In this document: one piece after another, positions 8,836 to 18,125 of the stretch
Layout: every line of letters begins with the position of its first letter
Numbering within the stretch: position 1 is the first letter of the stretch
Source of the DNA: Bacillaceae bacterium
GTDB taxonomy: Bacteria > Bacillota > Bacilli > JACDOE01
Reading direction: 5' to 3'
DNA length: 64,000 nt
NCBI GenBank assembly: GCA_017656255.1
Contig: JACDOE010000012.1
Coordinates: 1 to 64,000, forward strand
The notes under the pieces: generated by a model
Told to the model about the DNA's origin: nothing
Databases searched by the model: none
Seen by the model: the letters and a program-made list of their open reading frames with translations, nothing else
Translations under genes and position numbers: made by a program

Positions 8836-8864
8836 TTGCCATTTATTAAACATAATATTATAAT
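8836..8864 (+). promoter_or_regulatory. SigA promoter of FMN reductase gene
   Basis: TTGCCA (8836-8841), a 17-base spacer and a perfect TATAAT (8859-8864) lie 42 bases before the start codon. Confidence 0.7.
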
Positions 8865-8906
8865 AAGTATATAAAATCAAAACAACCAACAGGAGGATTT
8901 CTCATT

Positions 8907-9455
8907 ATGATCAAAATCATAGGAATCAACGGAAGCACCCGCCAGGGATCCACCACCCTCAAAACCTTGAAAATCGCCCTGAACGCCGCCAAAGACGCAG
9001 GCGCCGAGATCGACCTGATCGACCTGCGCGAATGGCAGCTCCCAATCTACATCGATGACGAACCACACCCGGAAATCGTGCAACGCTTCAAAGAAAAAGT
9101 CCAGCAGGCCGACGGCATCATCCTCGCCTCCCCGGAATATCACGGCACCCTCACCGGCGCCATGAAAAACGCCCTCGACTACCTCAGCCGGGAGGAGATT
9201 CAGGATAAAGCCATCGGAGCCGTCGCCACCGCCGGCTCCCAGTTTGGAGCCGACCGCACGCTGACCGCCCTGCAGCAGATCGGTCAGAAACTCCGCGGCT
9301 GGCCCGTCAAGACTGCGGCCTCCGTCCAATCTGCCTACAACATGTTTGACGGCGACCGGCTCAAAGACAAACGTCTCGAAGAACGCATCCAGAACGTCGG
9401 ACAGGAAGTCGTTTTCCTGGCCAAATCCCTTGCTTCCAACAAAACAGCCGTCTAA
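8907..9455 (+). CDS. NADPH-dependent FMN reductase / azoreductase-like
   Basis: A 182-residue flavodoxin-fold flavoprotein. INGSTRQGSTT at residues 5-15 is the phosphate-binding loop for FMN, and SPEYHGTLTGAMKNALDYLS (about 75-94) is the signature of the NADPH-dependent FMN reductase family that includes YhdA-type azoreductases. Such enzymes reduce FMN, quinones, azo compounds or chromate in the cytoplasm. Start ATG at 8907 follows AGGAGG with good spacing. The gene has its own promoter and is followed 73 bases later by a heavy-metal-binding-like gene that may share the transcript. Confidence 0.88.
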   Translation: MIKIIGINGSTRQGSTTLKTLKIALNAAKDAGAEIDLIDLREWQLPIYIDDEPHPEIVQRFKEKVQQADGIILASPEYHGTLTGAMKNALDYLSREEIQDKAIGAVATAGSQFGADRTLTALQQIGQKLRGWPVKTAASVQSAYNMFDGDRLKDKRLEERIQNVGQEVVFLAKSLASNKTAV

Positions 9456-9528
9456 AACATAACAGCATAGGTTTCCTTTTCCATGGAAATACTAACAGGG
9501 ACTAAGAAATCCATGGAGGAGGATCAGC

Positions 9529-9855
9529 ATGAACAAAACCTTAATTTTTGCCGCAGGATTTCTCATCATCGCCCTGATCGCCCTGCAAATCAATACTTCC
9601 AATATATCATCCACCGAGGAAAAACAGGAAACCGTCCTTTTTCAGGGGGTGGATGTGAGCTGCGACGGATGTGAAGACAAGTTGCATCAGGCGATGGAAA
9701 ATATCATCGGCATCCAGCAGTACCAGCTGGACCCGCCCGCCGGGGAACTGACCGTCACCTATGAAACAGACGACATGCAGGCCGAGTGGATTAAAAATTC
9801 CCTCGAAGCCGCCGGCTTTACCATCAAGGACTGGGACAAGGTACAACCCGAATAA
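9529..9855 (+). CDS. Membrane-anchored HMA-like protein
   Basis: A 108-residue protein with one N-terminal membrane helix (residues 4-21) and an extracytoplasmic domain that resembles heavy-metal-associated (HMA, ferredoxin-like) domains. It has CDGC at about residue 45 where HMA domains carry the metal-binding C-x-x-C, followed by the usual helix, and a strand GELTVTYETDD near the end. Metal binding (copper or similar) outside the membrane is inferred. The start ATG at 9529 follows GGAGGA. The gene lies behind the FMN reductase gene and before a bidirectional terminator. Confidence 0.75.
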   Translation: MNKTLIFAAGFLIIALIALQINTSNISSTEEKQETVLFQGVDVSCDGCEDKLHQAMENIIGIQQYQLDPPAGELTVTYETDDMQAEWIKNSLEAAGFTIKDWDKVQPE

Positions 9856-9869
9856 CCCGATTCCATGAC

Positions 9870-9907
9870 AAAACCCCTTTTGCAAACCCGAAGCAAAAGG
9901 GGTTTTT
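9870..9907. terminator. Bidirectional terminator
   Basis: AAACCCCTTTTGC (9871-9883) pairs perfectly with GCAAAAGGGGTTT (9893-9905) and has T-rich flanks on both strands. It serves the plus-strand HMA-like gene and the convergent kinase-STAS gene. Confidence 0.88.
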
Positions 9908-9914
9908 CGCGTTT

Positions 9915-11465
9915 TTATACCTCCTGTTTTTCCTCCGTAATCCCGTATTCCTCCAGCACTTGCTGCAGGTCTCCGAACGTCTCGATCTTGTCCGACAGCG
10001 AAATGCCCATATCAATCATTGTGTTGACGATCTCCGAGCGGACCCCGGTAATCATTGTCTTACAACCCATCATTTTAAAACCGTCCACCAGTTTCAACAG
10101 ATGGTCAATTACAGCGGTATCCATATAGGCCACGCCGGACAGGTCCAGAATCATGCGCTTGATTTTCAGCTTCTCAATCTGGGCGAGGGCGCGTTCCTGA
10201 ATTTTTTTGGCGCGGTATGTATCGATCGACCCGATCACCGGCAGAATCGCAATCGTTTTGGAGAGCGGGATGATCGGCACCGAAAGCTCTTCAATGATTT
10301 CCCGCTGCGAGCGGAGCATCTCATTTTTATAATCATTGTAGCTGGCAAAATAATTGTTCAGAAAAATATCGAACAGGTAGTTGGTCTTCTTCTCCTGGGT
10401 GAAAAAGGTGTCCAGCTCAAACGTCGTTTGCCTGTAATAGTTGTAAAGGAAATCCCAGTAGACTTCACGAAATCCGCGGAACCATTCCAGATACAGAATC
10501 GCGGGGAGGTCCGATTTGGCCCAGGCCACGCCGTCATCTTTGGCCAGTGTAATCAACTCGTGCTCGGCATCATTCAGAATACAGTTGATGATCGTAAAAC
10601 CGTTTTCCAGTAGACGGTCCTCTGAGAGCAGCTCTGAATTTTCTACGTTTTCTGCGACGGAGTGGGTGGTTCGCGAATTCAGCTGTTCCTTAAACTGTTT
10701 TTTGTTGTGATTGAGAAAATCTCTGAAATCGTGCCCCTCTACATATTCCAGTGAATCCAACGTTATAACCTCCATTTCTTTCGTTTCCACCACCGGAAAT
10801 TGAATCGAAAACTTAGTTCCCACATTGACTTCACTGTAAACATTTACGCTGGCGCCGTGCTGGGAAAATGCTGAAAATGCCTGAGTCACCCCCATGCCGG
10901 TTCCGCTTTCTTTGGTTGAGTAAAACGGGGTCTCGATCAACCTGATCTGATCGTCCGGAATCCCGATCCCCGTATCGATAATGTTGACCCAGATCCGTTC
11001 ATCCCGGTAGAAATGCTCGATGGTGATGGTGCCTTTGTCTGGAATCGCTTCCACCGCATTTTTGATTAAATTGAAGAATGCCTTTTTTAAAATGTTCCTT
11101 TTGCCAAAAATGGTCTTGTCGGGGTGCTGAAATTTTGTAACGAAGTCGATGCGATAGACCTGATCCTGAAACAAATGGAGAATGGACTCCAGTTCGGAAC
11201 AGAGATGAATGGATGTAAACGGCTCATTGTCCAGGTCGGGCCTGGCCACCTGCAGCAGGTTGTTGAGTGTGGACAGGGCATGATCCAGTTCGGAAGACGC
11301 CAGTTTCAGATAATCGTGCTCATTTTCTTCATTTAACAATTCCAGAAAGCCTTTGACTGCCGTCAGCGGATTTTTGACCTCATGGGCAATGCCGGCGGCC
11401 ATTTCCCCGATGGCTGCCAGACGATTCAGTCGTTCCTTCTCTTCCTGTTTTCGCATGTGTTCCAT
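9915..11465 (-). CDS. Histidine kinase fused to RsbR-like/STAS region
   Basis: A 516-residue soluble protein with an unusual order of domains. Residues about 10-75 form a HisKA dimerisation domain with the phospho-acceptor in GIAHEVKNPLTA. Residues about 115-235 are the ATPase domain (NLIKNAVEAI, DTGIGIPDDQI, GTGMGVTQAFSAF). A helical region (about 270-385) resembles the N-terminal sensor part of RsbR proteins, and residues about 395-505 are a STAS domain with LDLSGVAYMDTAVIDHL, where RsbR proteins carry a phosphorylatable site. The 5' end overlaps the RsbT-like gene by 40 bases; a second ATG at 11456 is possible. The neighbour suggests a stressosome-like partner switch directed by a kinase within the scaffold protein. 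No RsbS gene or response regulator is adjacent. Confidence 0.85.
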   Translation of the reverse strand: MEHMRKQEEKERLNRLAAIGEMAAGIAHEVKNPLTAVKGFLELLNEENEHDYLKLASSELDHALSTLNNLLQVARPDLDNEPFTSIHLCSELESILHLFQDQVYRIDFVTKFQHPDKTIFGKRNILKKAFFNLIKNAVEAIPDKGTITIEHFYRDERIWVNIIDTGIGIPDDQIRLIETPFYSTKESGTGMGVTQAFSAFSQHGASVNVYSEVNVGTKFSIQFPVVETKEMEVITLDSLEYVEGHDFRDFLNHNKKQFKEQLNSRTTHSVAENVENSELLSEDRLLENGFTIINCILNDAEHELITLAKDDGVAWAKSDLPAILYLEWFRGFREVYWDFLYNYYRQTTFELDTFFTQEKKTNYLFDIFLNNYFASYNDYKNEMLRSQREIIEELSVPIIPLSKTIAILPVIGSIDTYRAKKIQERALAQIEKLKIKRMILDLSGVAYMDTAVIDHLLKLVDGFKMMGCKTMITGVRSEIVNTMIDMGISLSDKIETFGDLQQVLEEYGITEEKQEV

Positions 11466-11863
11466 TTTTCCACGATGACCTTTGTCCCTCCCCCCTCACG
11501 TGACGTTTCGATCTGGAAATAATCCATCAGCCGTTTGACCCCGGCAAGTCCCATGCCCAGGCCTTTGGACAGCGGACTTTTCCGGCCGTTCAGGATCTCA
11601 TCCAGATCCTCAATCCCCGGTCCCCTGTCTTCAAAAGTGAGACGCAATTTGTTTCCTGTAACCTCAGCGAGAAACGTTCCGTGCTCCGAGTAGTTTAAAA
11701 TATTTCGGCATAATTCCGATATACTGACTATCACCTTCTGCTGATCCACCTTGTTGAAATCCAGACGGTTCATCAGGTGTCGTGCGGCACTGATAGCCAG
11801 GTACAGATCATCTTCGGTCTGGATCGTAATCTTCTGGATCGGTTTTGTGGAATCGGTTGTCAT
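11426..11863 (-). CDS. RsbT-like serine/threonine kinase (anti-sigma type)
   Basis: A 145-residue GHKL-type kinase. SISELCRNILNYS (N box), FEDRGPGIEDLDEIL (G1 box) and KGLGMGLAGVKRLMD (G2 box) match the RsbT/SpoIIAB group. In stressosomes RsbT phosphorylates RsbS and RsbR and then activates the phosphatase RsbU. The ATG at 11863 is chosen because AAGGTGA lies 5 bases upstream; the in-frame ATG at 11869 is too close to that site. The downstream gene encodes an RsbR-like STAS protein fused to a histidine kinase and overlaps by 40 bases, which makes a joint function very likely. Confidence 0.82.
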   Translation of the reverse strand: MTTDSTKPIQKITIQTEDDLYLAISAARHLMNRLDFNKVDQQKVIVSISELCRNILNYSEHGTFLAEVTGNKLRLTFEDRGPGIEDLDEILNGRKSPLSKGLGMGLAGVKRLMDYFQIETSREGGGTKVIVEKWNTCENRKRRND

Positions 11864-12029
11864 GACCATCACCTTTTTTTGGAAGGGAAACGGCATCTTT
11901 GGGTCGAAAGTCCGAGGATTTTTATATTAAATAACGATTCTATACTAGCATACTTTTTGAAATCTATAAAAGGAAGGGATGCCGGGGAGCGCTGGTTCGA
12001 CACATTTTTACATCACTTTACACCTGTGT

Positions 12030-12058
12030 TTGTGAGGATTGCAAAATTATGGTATATT
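12030..12058 (+). promoter_or_regulatory. SigA promoter before stalk-domain gene
   Basis: TTGTGA (12030-12035), a 17-base spacer and TATATT (12053-12058) lie 62 bases before the start codon, in the gap between divergent genes. Confidence 0.55.
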
Positions 12059-12120
12059 GAAACTATCAATAGACCGAAGGAAAAGATTTCCTCGCAACCG
12101 CAAAATGGGGAGGCGTAATC

Positions 12121-13101
12121 ATGAAACGACGTGTTTTATTACTGACCATGTTTGTTTTGATCTTCGGAATCACAACGGTGTATGCGGCTACATCTCCGTA
12201 CGGTACGCTGTTCGGATTCAATCTGGCCAAAATCAACATCAATAATCAGGAAGCGCCGCTGCGCGCCATTGATGTGAACGGGCAGATCTACGTGCCGATT
12301 CAGCTCTATGTTCAGGAAATGAACGGCACCTATACCTATGATTTTAACAATTATGTCGTCAATATTACCCGGGGAACGGGGCAGCCGGCCGGATATCAGC
12401 CCGGAACCGGAACGGCAAATCCGCAGGATCCCTACGGTTACAATACACCCGGTCAATCCGGAAATCTCGGCAATCCATATAATCCTTACGGGTACGGAAC
12501 GCCGACAGGTTCTGGTCAGCCGACCAACCAGACCTCCGGCTATCAGAACTATCAATCTTCTTTTTACGACCCGCGTTATGATTTTGAGATTCTGTATGAT
12601 ATCATTCCGTACCGGGATCCCGGCGAACGGTATCATATCGGGTTTATAGAAGAGGACCTGGAATCGCTGGAAGCCTATATGGAAGAAATTGAGCGGATGC
12701 ATGAAGAAATGCAGGCAGTGTTTGAATCGACGCTGGACAAATACAATCAGGAAATGACACTGGAAGAAGCGGAGCGCCGTTATCAGATCCGGATGAATAC
12801 GTTCAAGGTTCTGGAGGAGCGATTTGATGATCTGGTGGATGAAGTGGAGGATATGGAAAAGCGCCATCAGGACTATGAAGACCATCTGGAAGATGCCCTT
12901 AAGGAACTGGAAGACGCCATGGATGATCAGGAAGATGCATTGAAAGAACTGCGTCGTTATCTGGATTACAAGAAGACCCGGGATCTGGAAGATTTCAAAG
13001 ATAAACAGGATGATACGATCAACAACCTGAATCAGGCCGAGAATTACCTGGATCAGGCCATGGATGGCATCGAGGATGCCCTGGATCGGATCAATGATTA
13101 A
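12121..13101 (+). CDS. Exported stalk-domain coiled-coil protein
   Basis: A 326-residue protein that I cannot name. It has a signal peptide (residues 1-22, ending in VYAAT). Residues about 35-80 resemble the copper-amine-oxidase N-terminal 'stalk' fold often found on Firmicute surface proteins (NGQIYVPIQLYVQEM). Residues 85-145 are a Tyr/Gly/Pro/Asn-rich linker. Residues 175-326 are a long, strongly acidic coiled coil with repeated LED/ALKEL units. A role as spacer or scaffold on the cell surface is only inference. The start has GGGGAGG upstream. A terminator follows at 13117-13146, so the gene is monocistronic. Confidence 0.7.
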   Translation: MKRRVLLLTMFVLIFGITTVYAATSPYGTLFGFNLAKININNQEAPLRAIDVNGQIYVPIQLYVQEMNGTYTYDFNNYVVNITRGTGQPAGYQPGTGTANPQDPYGYNTPGQSGNLGNPYNPYGYGTPTGSGQPTNQTSGYQNYQSSFYDPRYDFEILYDIIPYRDPGERYHIGFIEEDLESLEAYMEEIERMHEEMQAVFESTLDKYNQEMTLEEAERRYQIRMNTFKVLEERFDDLVDEVEDMEKRHQDYEDHLEDALKELEDAMDDQEDALKELRRYLDYKKTRDLEDFKDKQDDTINNLNQAENYLDQAMDGIEDALDRIND

Positions 13102-13116
13102 AAACTAAGGAAATGA

Positions 13117-13146
13117 GGCGGTGTCGGGAGACGCCGTCTTTTTTTG
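13117..13146 (+). terminator. Terminator of stalk-domain gene
   Basis: GGCGGTGTC (13117-13125) pairs with GACGCCGTC (13130-13138) with two G-T wobbles around GGGA, followed by eight Ts. Confidence 0.85.
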
Positions 13147-13286
13147 TGGTACAGGAAATTGTTGTTGGAGATGCGAAAGGAAAGAGAGAACATGGTTTCC
13201 TTCCGAATCTCCAGGAGATGCGTCAGGGGCAGCGATGACGGGATGACCAGAAAATAGGCAACGTGTGACTGTTGAAGGCTTAAAAC

Positions 13287-13331
13287 ATAGCGGAAATTCT
13301 TTTCGCTGATAGGGGAAAATTTTTCGTTATA
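13287..13331. repeat. Intergenic palindrome cluster A
   Basis: Two units of the family CGGAAA...TTTCCG lie side by side: ATAGCGGAAATTC with TTTTCGCTGAT (about 13287-13310) and GGGGAAAATTTTTCGTTAT (13312-13330). Relatives occur at 20224-20441 and 62166-62303. The rest of the gene-free stretch 13102-13577 holds the terminator at 13117 and otherwise low-complexity C-rich sequence without a supported gene. Confidence 0.65.
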
Positions 13332-13577
13332 TTAAATCAGAACTTTTGATTCTTACCTCTGCCCCCCGGTAGATTCAACCCGTAATCTCCCCTATAATTC
13401 TCATGGCCTCCCTGATCAACTGGCTATTCCCTCTTGCCCCCTCATTATAAACACCACCCCCATCAATCCCCCCACCACCCCCATTTTTCCAATGTACAGA
13501 AAAAACAGGAGGAATCCCTCTCATTCTGTCGAAAAAAGTACAAAGCAGCGATAGAGAGAAGGGATTGATGTTTACAC

Positions 13578-15011
13578 ATGCAGACAAACAAATGGAACCT
13601 CAAATGGATCAATGGATGGCTGAGTCTTCTTCTGGCCGTGTCGATACTGCTGATTCCGGTATCCGTATCGGCAGAAGAAAACCTGACCGAAGATGAAAAA
13701 CGAATGCTGGAAATTTACCGGCTGTTAAACGAGTATCATGTCGATTCCCCTGATGCGGACGAACTGGCGGACGCCGGCATCGAAGGCATGATCGAAAGTC
13801 TCAATGATCCCTACACCGTTTATATGTCGGCTGAAGAATACCAGGCGTTCCTCAATCAGATCAACGGCTCCTATTCCGGGGTTGGCATGGCAGTCGAAAT
13901 GAAAGATGACCAGATTGTCGTCGTCAATCCGTTTCAGGGATCGCCGGCAGCCGAGGCGGGGATTGAACCGGGTGACATCATAATTAAAGTGGACGGACAG
14001 AGTGTGATCGGGATGCCCCTCGAGGAAGTGGTCACCCTCATAAAAGGACCGCAGGGCACGAACGTCTCATTGACCGTCCTGCGTGGAGAAACTCAAAAGA
14101 CCTTTGAACTGACCCGTGAAACGATCGAGATCCCGCTGACCGAGGCTTCCAGGCTGGACAGCGGAACGGGGTATATTGGCATTTATTCATTCGGACAAAA
14201 TGTGGACGAAGAAGTGGACAAGCACAAGCAGCAACTGGAAGAACAGGGCGTAAACGGACTGATCATCGATCTTCGTAACAATCCCGGTGGCTTGCTGGGA
14301 CCCACGTTGACCATGGCGGAAAACTTTGTAGCCGCCGGGAAAGACCTGTTACATGTGAAAGACAGCAAAGGACAAATGCAATCCTTTATTTCTGAAGGAA
14401 CACAGTATGAAAAACCGATGGTCATTCTCATTAACCAGAATTCAGCCAGTGCCTCGGAAGTGTTTACCGGTGCCCTGCGTGACAATGGTGTCGCGAAAGT
14501 CGTCGGCATGCCCTCATTCGGAAAAGGTGTGGTGCAAACCACCGTACCCCTGGAAACCGGCGGCGTACTCAAACTAACCATTGAAGAATTTTTCACGCCC
14601 AATCACACCAAGATTCACGGAGTCGGCATCATGCCCGACATTGTCGTGGAAAACCCGCAGCAACAGCTGGCCGTGGCGGAAGCCCTCGTCGCAGGGAATC
14701 CGACCCTGACCCTTTCCGGGAATAGCAACATACAGATCGGCGACACGCAGGTAACCTCCCCATTACCGCCAGCACTCAACAAAAACGGGGAATGGTACGT
14801 GAGTACCCGGGCTGTGGCGGCGCTCTACGACGGGGAAGTAGGCTGGGATCCGACCACCCGTTCTATTACCCTGACGTTTGCAGGGCAAACCCGGTCCTAT
14901 TCTGTCACGGATACAACGGACATTTTCATCCAAAACAAGTTGTCATATATCAAACTTTCTGTGCTCAAGCAAGATTTTGTGCAACTTTCTGACCGGATCA
15001 TCGTCAAATAA
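13578..15011 (+). CDS. ctpA: S41 C-terminal processing peptidase
   Basis: A 477-residue exported serine protease. A signal peptide covers residues 1-32 (VSVSAEE). A PDZ domain spans about 95-165 (SGVGMAVEMKDDQIVVV, AEAGIEPGDIIIKVDG). The S41 catalytic part spans about 190-360, with the nucleophile in NSASASEVFTGALRDN near residue 290 and the catalytic lysine in GKGVVQ near 315. Residues about 385-470 form a stalk-type domain (WYVSTRAVAALYDGEVGWDP) as in the neighbour at 12121. Family members trim C-termini of envelope proteins and take part in signalling. The ATG at 13578 gives a complete signal peptide; its ribosome site (AAGGGA) is rather distant, so the start is slightly uncertain. It stands in a row of exported proteins. 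Confidence 0.92.
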   Translation: MQTNKWNLKWINGWLSLLLAVSILLIPVSVSAEENLTEDEKRMLEIYRLLNEYHVDSPDADELADAGIEGMIESLNDPYTVYMSAEEYQAFLNQINGSYSGVGMAVEMKDDQIVVVNPFQGSPAAEAGIEPGDIIIKVDGQSVIGMPLEEVVTLIKGPQGTNVSLTVLRGETQKTFELTRETIEIPLTEASRLDSGTGYIGIYSFGQNVDEEVDKHKQQLEEQGVNGLIIDLRNNPGGLLGPTLTMAENFVAAGKDLLHVKDSKGQMQSFISEGTQYEKPMVILINQNSASASEVFTGALRDNGVAKVVGMPSFGKGVVQTTVPLETGGVLKLTIEEFFTPNHTKIHGVGIMPDIVVENPQQQLAVAEALVAGNPTLTLSGNSNIQIGDTQVTSPLPPALNKNGEWYVSTRAVAALYDGEVGWDPTTRSITLTFAGQTRSYSVTDTTDIFIQNKLSYIKLSVLKQDFVQLSDRIIVK

Positions 15012-15107
15012 ACAAAATCATCCTGTTGAAAACAGCCCGTATATGTGAAACGATGAAGGGGAATAAAACGTATTTATAGTAAGATCATGTAACTTAGAAA
15101 GGGATCG

Positions 15108-18044
15108 ATGGCTATGACTGTACCAGTCGTTCAAACCGATAAAAAAAGACGGCGGCCCTTATTGGCCCTGTCACTCATCGTGCTCTTTACATGTTCCACG
15201 TTTTTATTCCCGTATCGTTTCACCCTGCCGGTCCATGCGAGTGACAGTCAGGCTCAACAACATCCGGCCGTAGACTCGGAGATCACCCGCATCGAAGGCG
15301 AGTGGATTCTCAAATGGGAAAAAGGGGTCACCCGGGATCAGGTACACCGGGTGTTGCAACAGGACATCGGCGACGTTAAGCTGATCCATGTCCACGACGC
15401 ATACCGGGTGATGGTTATCCGGGTACCGGACGATACGCCTGCCGGTCGCATTCCGGAACTCCACCAGCAAAGACCCGGTCTGTTTGCGTATATTCAGCCC
15501 AATTATACCTATCAGGCCCAAATCAAAGAAAAAACACTGGTCGTACCGGATGATCCGAAGTTCATGCAGCAGAAACATCTGGCGATGATTAAGGCCAGTG
15601 AGGGCTGGAATGTCGCCAGGGAGAACACAGACATCGTGATTGCCCTGCTCGATACCGGGGTGGATGCGACGCACCCCGATCTCAAAGGGAACCTGATTCC
15701 CGGCATCAATATGCTGGATGAAAGCCGAAAACCGGTGGATGACAACGGGCACGGAACCAAAGTAGCCGGGATTCTCGGCGCCGTCGGCAATAATGAACAG
15801 GGGGTTTCCGGGATTCTCTGGAAAGCCCGTATGATGCCCGTCAAGATTTTGAACCAGAACGGCGTGGGGCGGGATTTTACCGTTGGCATGGGCATACGCC
15901 GCGCTGTGGATGAAGGGGCCCGCATCGTTGTGATGCCACTGGGGCTGCCCCAGTATTCCCCTCACCTTCAGGATGCCGTTAAGTATGCCCGTTCCAAAAA
16001 CGTTTTGATTGTAGCGGCAACCGGAAATGATCGTACCCGTGTTCATTATCCGGCCTCTCTGCCCGGCGTGCTGGCGGTGGGGGCGGTGGATAACAACAAG
16101 CACACCCTGTCCTATGCCAATGTGGGACCGGAACTGGACGTGGTCGCACCCGGGAAAAATATCCTGACCACGGCGCCCGGAGGCGGTTATCAGCTCGTTG
16201 AAGGGACCTCCATGGCAGCACCCCAGGTCGCCGGCCTGGCCGCCCTGCTCCTGAAGCAGCACCCTTCCTGGACACCGGATCAGCTTATCGCCCACATCCA
16301 GGCGACAGCTGAAGATCTTTATACCCCGGGTTGGGACCTGAAAAGCGGATACGGACTGATCAATCTGGCCAGTGCCCTCAATACAGCAAGCACACCGGAT
16401 CTATCCGAACCCAATAACAGCAGGCAACAGGCAGCCACGGCCTCCATTGCTGGTGAATGGTCCGCCCGCCTGTCGGGTGATGATCGATCCGACTGGTATA
16501 AGATTGAGTCCCCGTATGCCGGAACCCTGGAGGTCCGGGTTTCATTCAACGGGTCACCAACAAAGCCTGTACACATGACCCATTATGTCGGCAATGAACC
16601 CGATGCACGCAAAACGGATCAACTGCGAACGGATGGGACCTTCACACTGACGGTACCCAAAGGGGTCTCCTATCTGGTCCTGTCCACAGACACCCCGCCA
16701 TCCGGTCCGATCACCTACACCGTGAAAAACCGGTTTCGCATCGGGGCGGATAAATACGAAGACAACGATGATAAATTAAAAGCTTACCCGATCGCCCGCA
16801 ATGGCAGTATCACCGGGACTTTACACCGGGACAACGATCAGGACTGGTATGTTACCTATATTCCCACTCGTGGAAAACTGGATATCGGGGTGACCGTCGA
16901 CACCATCCGCATGGATACCGTTCTGGTTATCCAGAAGGAGGGCGAGGCGTCCATCATGGTGGATGAGGGCAATATCCAGAACGGCCAGTCCGAATACACC
17001 AGCCAGGAAGTGGAGCCGGGCAAATACTACATTTTGATTCATCAGTATGACGGCCATCCCGTCAACGGCGAATATCAATTAAGCCTGCATTATCAGGCGG
17101 AAAAAACGGATGGAAACGAGCCCAACAATTCACTGGACGAGGCGACAGCCCTGACATATGACCGGACTTATTTTGGGACGCTCCCCAAACTGAGTGATTT
17201 TGACTGGTTCCAATTCGAGGCAAAAGAGAAAGGTGCCATCAAACTCGCGATTAACAATGTCGAGCAGGGAGCCGAGCTTCGTGCCGTACTGTATGACAGG
17301 GAATTTACCATGCTGGAATACAAACATTTTAAACCCACCGAAACCAATTGGACACTGGTTCGCAACCTGGATCCCGGCACATATTACCTGCGGCTCGACG
17401 CCCTGGAGGAAATTCGCTTTCAGCAATATCAGTTAACGGTTCAGTGGGGGTCACCCATCGTGTATGAGGATACCTGGGGGCATTGGGCCCGCGAAAGCAT
17501 CGAAAAACTGAGCCGGAAAGGCATCATTCATGGCTATGAAGACGGGACATTCCGGCCCGGTAAGACACTGACCCGTGCCGAGTTTATGGCGATGCTCCAC
17601 CGGGCGGTTCAGGATCAATCCCTGGAGCTCCCCCGGGAAGAGGTACTGGCCGAGCGCGACAGGCAATTCGCCGCCATGAAAGATGCTGATCCCGATCACT
17701 GGGCCTATGAAGCAATGAAAACGGCGGTCCGATACGGCTGGATCGTGGGGTATCCCGATCAGACCCTCAAAATGAACCGGCCGGTCACCCGTGCTGAGAT
17801 GGCAGTGATCGTCAATCGGGTGATCAGACAGGTGGAGTCCCTGCCTCCAACGGAAAAAGGGAACCGTCAGACTTTTGCAGATGTTCCGGATGACAGCTGG
17901 ATGTATCCCGATGTGATGGCCCTGCGTGAAAAAGGATACCTGCAGGGATACCTCGAGGGTGTGGAACAGAACCATTTTTATCCGGCACGAAACGTGACCC
18001 GTGCCGAGTTTGCGGTCATGGTCGATCTGATTTTTGTCGAATAG
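15108..18044 (+). CDS. Subtilisin-like protease with SLH anchor
   Basis: A 978-residue cell-wall-bound S8 protease. An N-terminal signal segment (residues about 15-45) is followed by an inhibitor-like prodomain, then the catalytic domain with all three residues: Asp in IALLDTGVDATHPDL (near 182), His in DDNGHGTKVAGILG (near 214) and Ser in EGTSMAAPQVAGLAALLL (near 367). Three pre-peptidase C-terminal type repeats occupy about 430-780 (motifs EPNNS, DWYKIE, DQDWYVTY, DFDWFQFE). Three SLH repeats end the protein (HWARESIEKLSRKGIIHGY, DHWAYEAMKTAVRYGWIVGY, and the last from about 925), binding it to pyruvylated wall polymer. Start ATG at 15108, or 15114. Probably processes or scavenges surface proteins. 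Confidence 0.93.
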   Translation: MAMTVPVVQTDKKRRRPLLALSLIVLFTCSTFLFPYRFTLPVHASDSQAQQHPAVDSEITRIEGEWILKWEKGVTRDQVHRVLQQDIGDVKLIHVHDAYRVMVIRVPDDTPAGRIPELHQQRPGLFAYIQPNYTYQAQIKEKTLVVPDDPKFMQQKHLAMIKASEGWNVARENTDIVIALLDTGVDATHPDLKGNLIPGINMLDESRKPVDDNGHGTKVAGILGAVGNNEQGVSGILWKARMMPVKILNQNGVGRDFTVGMGIRRAVDEGARIVVMPLGLPQYSPHLQDAVKYARSKNVLIVAATGNDRTRVHYPASLPGVLAVGAVDNNKHTLSYANVGPELDVVAPGKNILTTAPGGGYQLVEGTSMAAPQVAGLAALLLKQHPSWTPDQLIAHIQATAEDLYTPGWDLKSGYGLINLASALNTASTPDLSEPNNSRQQAATASIAGEWSARLSGDDRSDWYKIESPYAGTLEVRVSFNGSPTKPVHMTHYVGNEPDARKTDQLRTDGTFTLTVPKGVSYLVLSTDTPPSGPITYTVKNRFRIGADKYEDNDDKLKAYPIARNGSITGTLHRDNDQDWYVTYIPTRGKLDIGVTVDTIRMDTVLVIQKEGEASIMVDEGNIQNGQSEYTSQEVEPGKYYILIHQYDGHPVNGEYQLSLHYQAEKTDGNEPNNSLDEATALTYDRTYFGTLPKLSDFDWFQFEAKEKGAIKLAINNVEQGAELRAVLYDREFTMLEYKHFKPTETNWTLVRNLDPGTYYLRLDALEEIRFQQYQLTVQWGSPIVYEDTWGHWARESIEKLSRKGIIHGYEDGTFRPGKTLTRAEFMAMLHRAVQDQSLELPREEVLAERDRQFAAMKDADPDHWAYEAMKTAVRYGWIVGYPDQTLKMNRPVTRAEMAVIVNRVIRQVESLPPTEKGNRQTFADVPDDSWMYPDVMALREKGYLQGYLEGVEQNHFYPARNVTRAEFAVMVDLIFVE

Positions 18045-18049
18045 CGTAA

Positions 18050-18078
18050 GGAGGCGGTTATCAGAATCAACCGTCTCC
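18050..18078 (+). terminator. Hairpin behind protease gene
   Basis: GGAGGCGGTT (18050-18059) pairs with AACCGTCTCC (18069-18078), 10 bp with one wobble. No T run follows, so it may only protect the message or stop transcription weakly before the next gene. Confidence 0.5.
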
Positions 18079-18125
18079 CTCAACATATAAAATAGGCATG
18101 GCGACAGGAGAGGAGAATGAGAACG

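Noticed and set aside
13375-13587. 70-codon minus-strand frame before ctpA
   Set aside because: Low-complexity glycine run from C-rich DNA, without ribosome site or known family.
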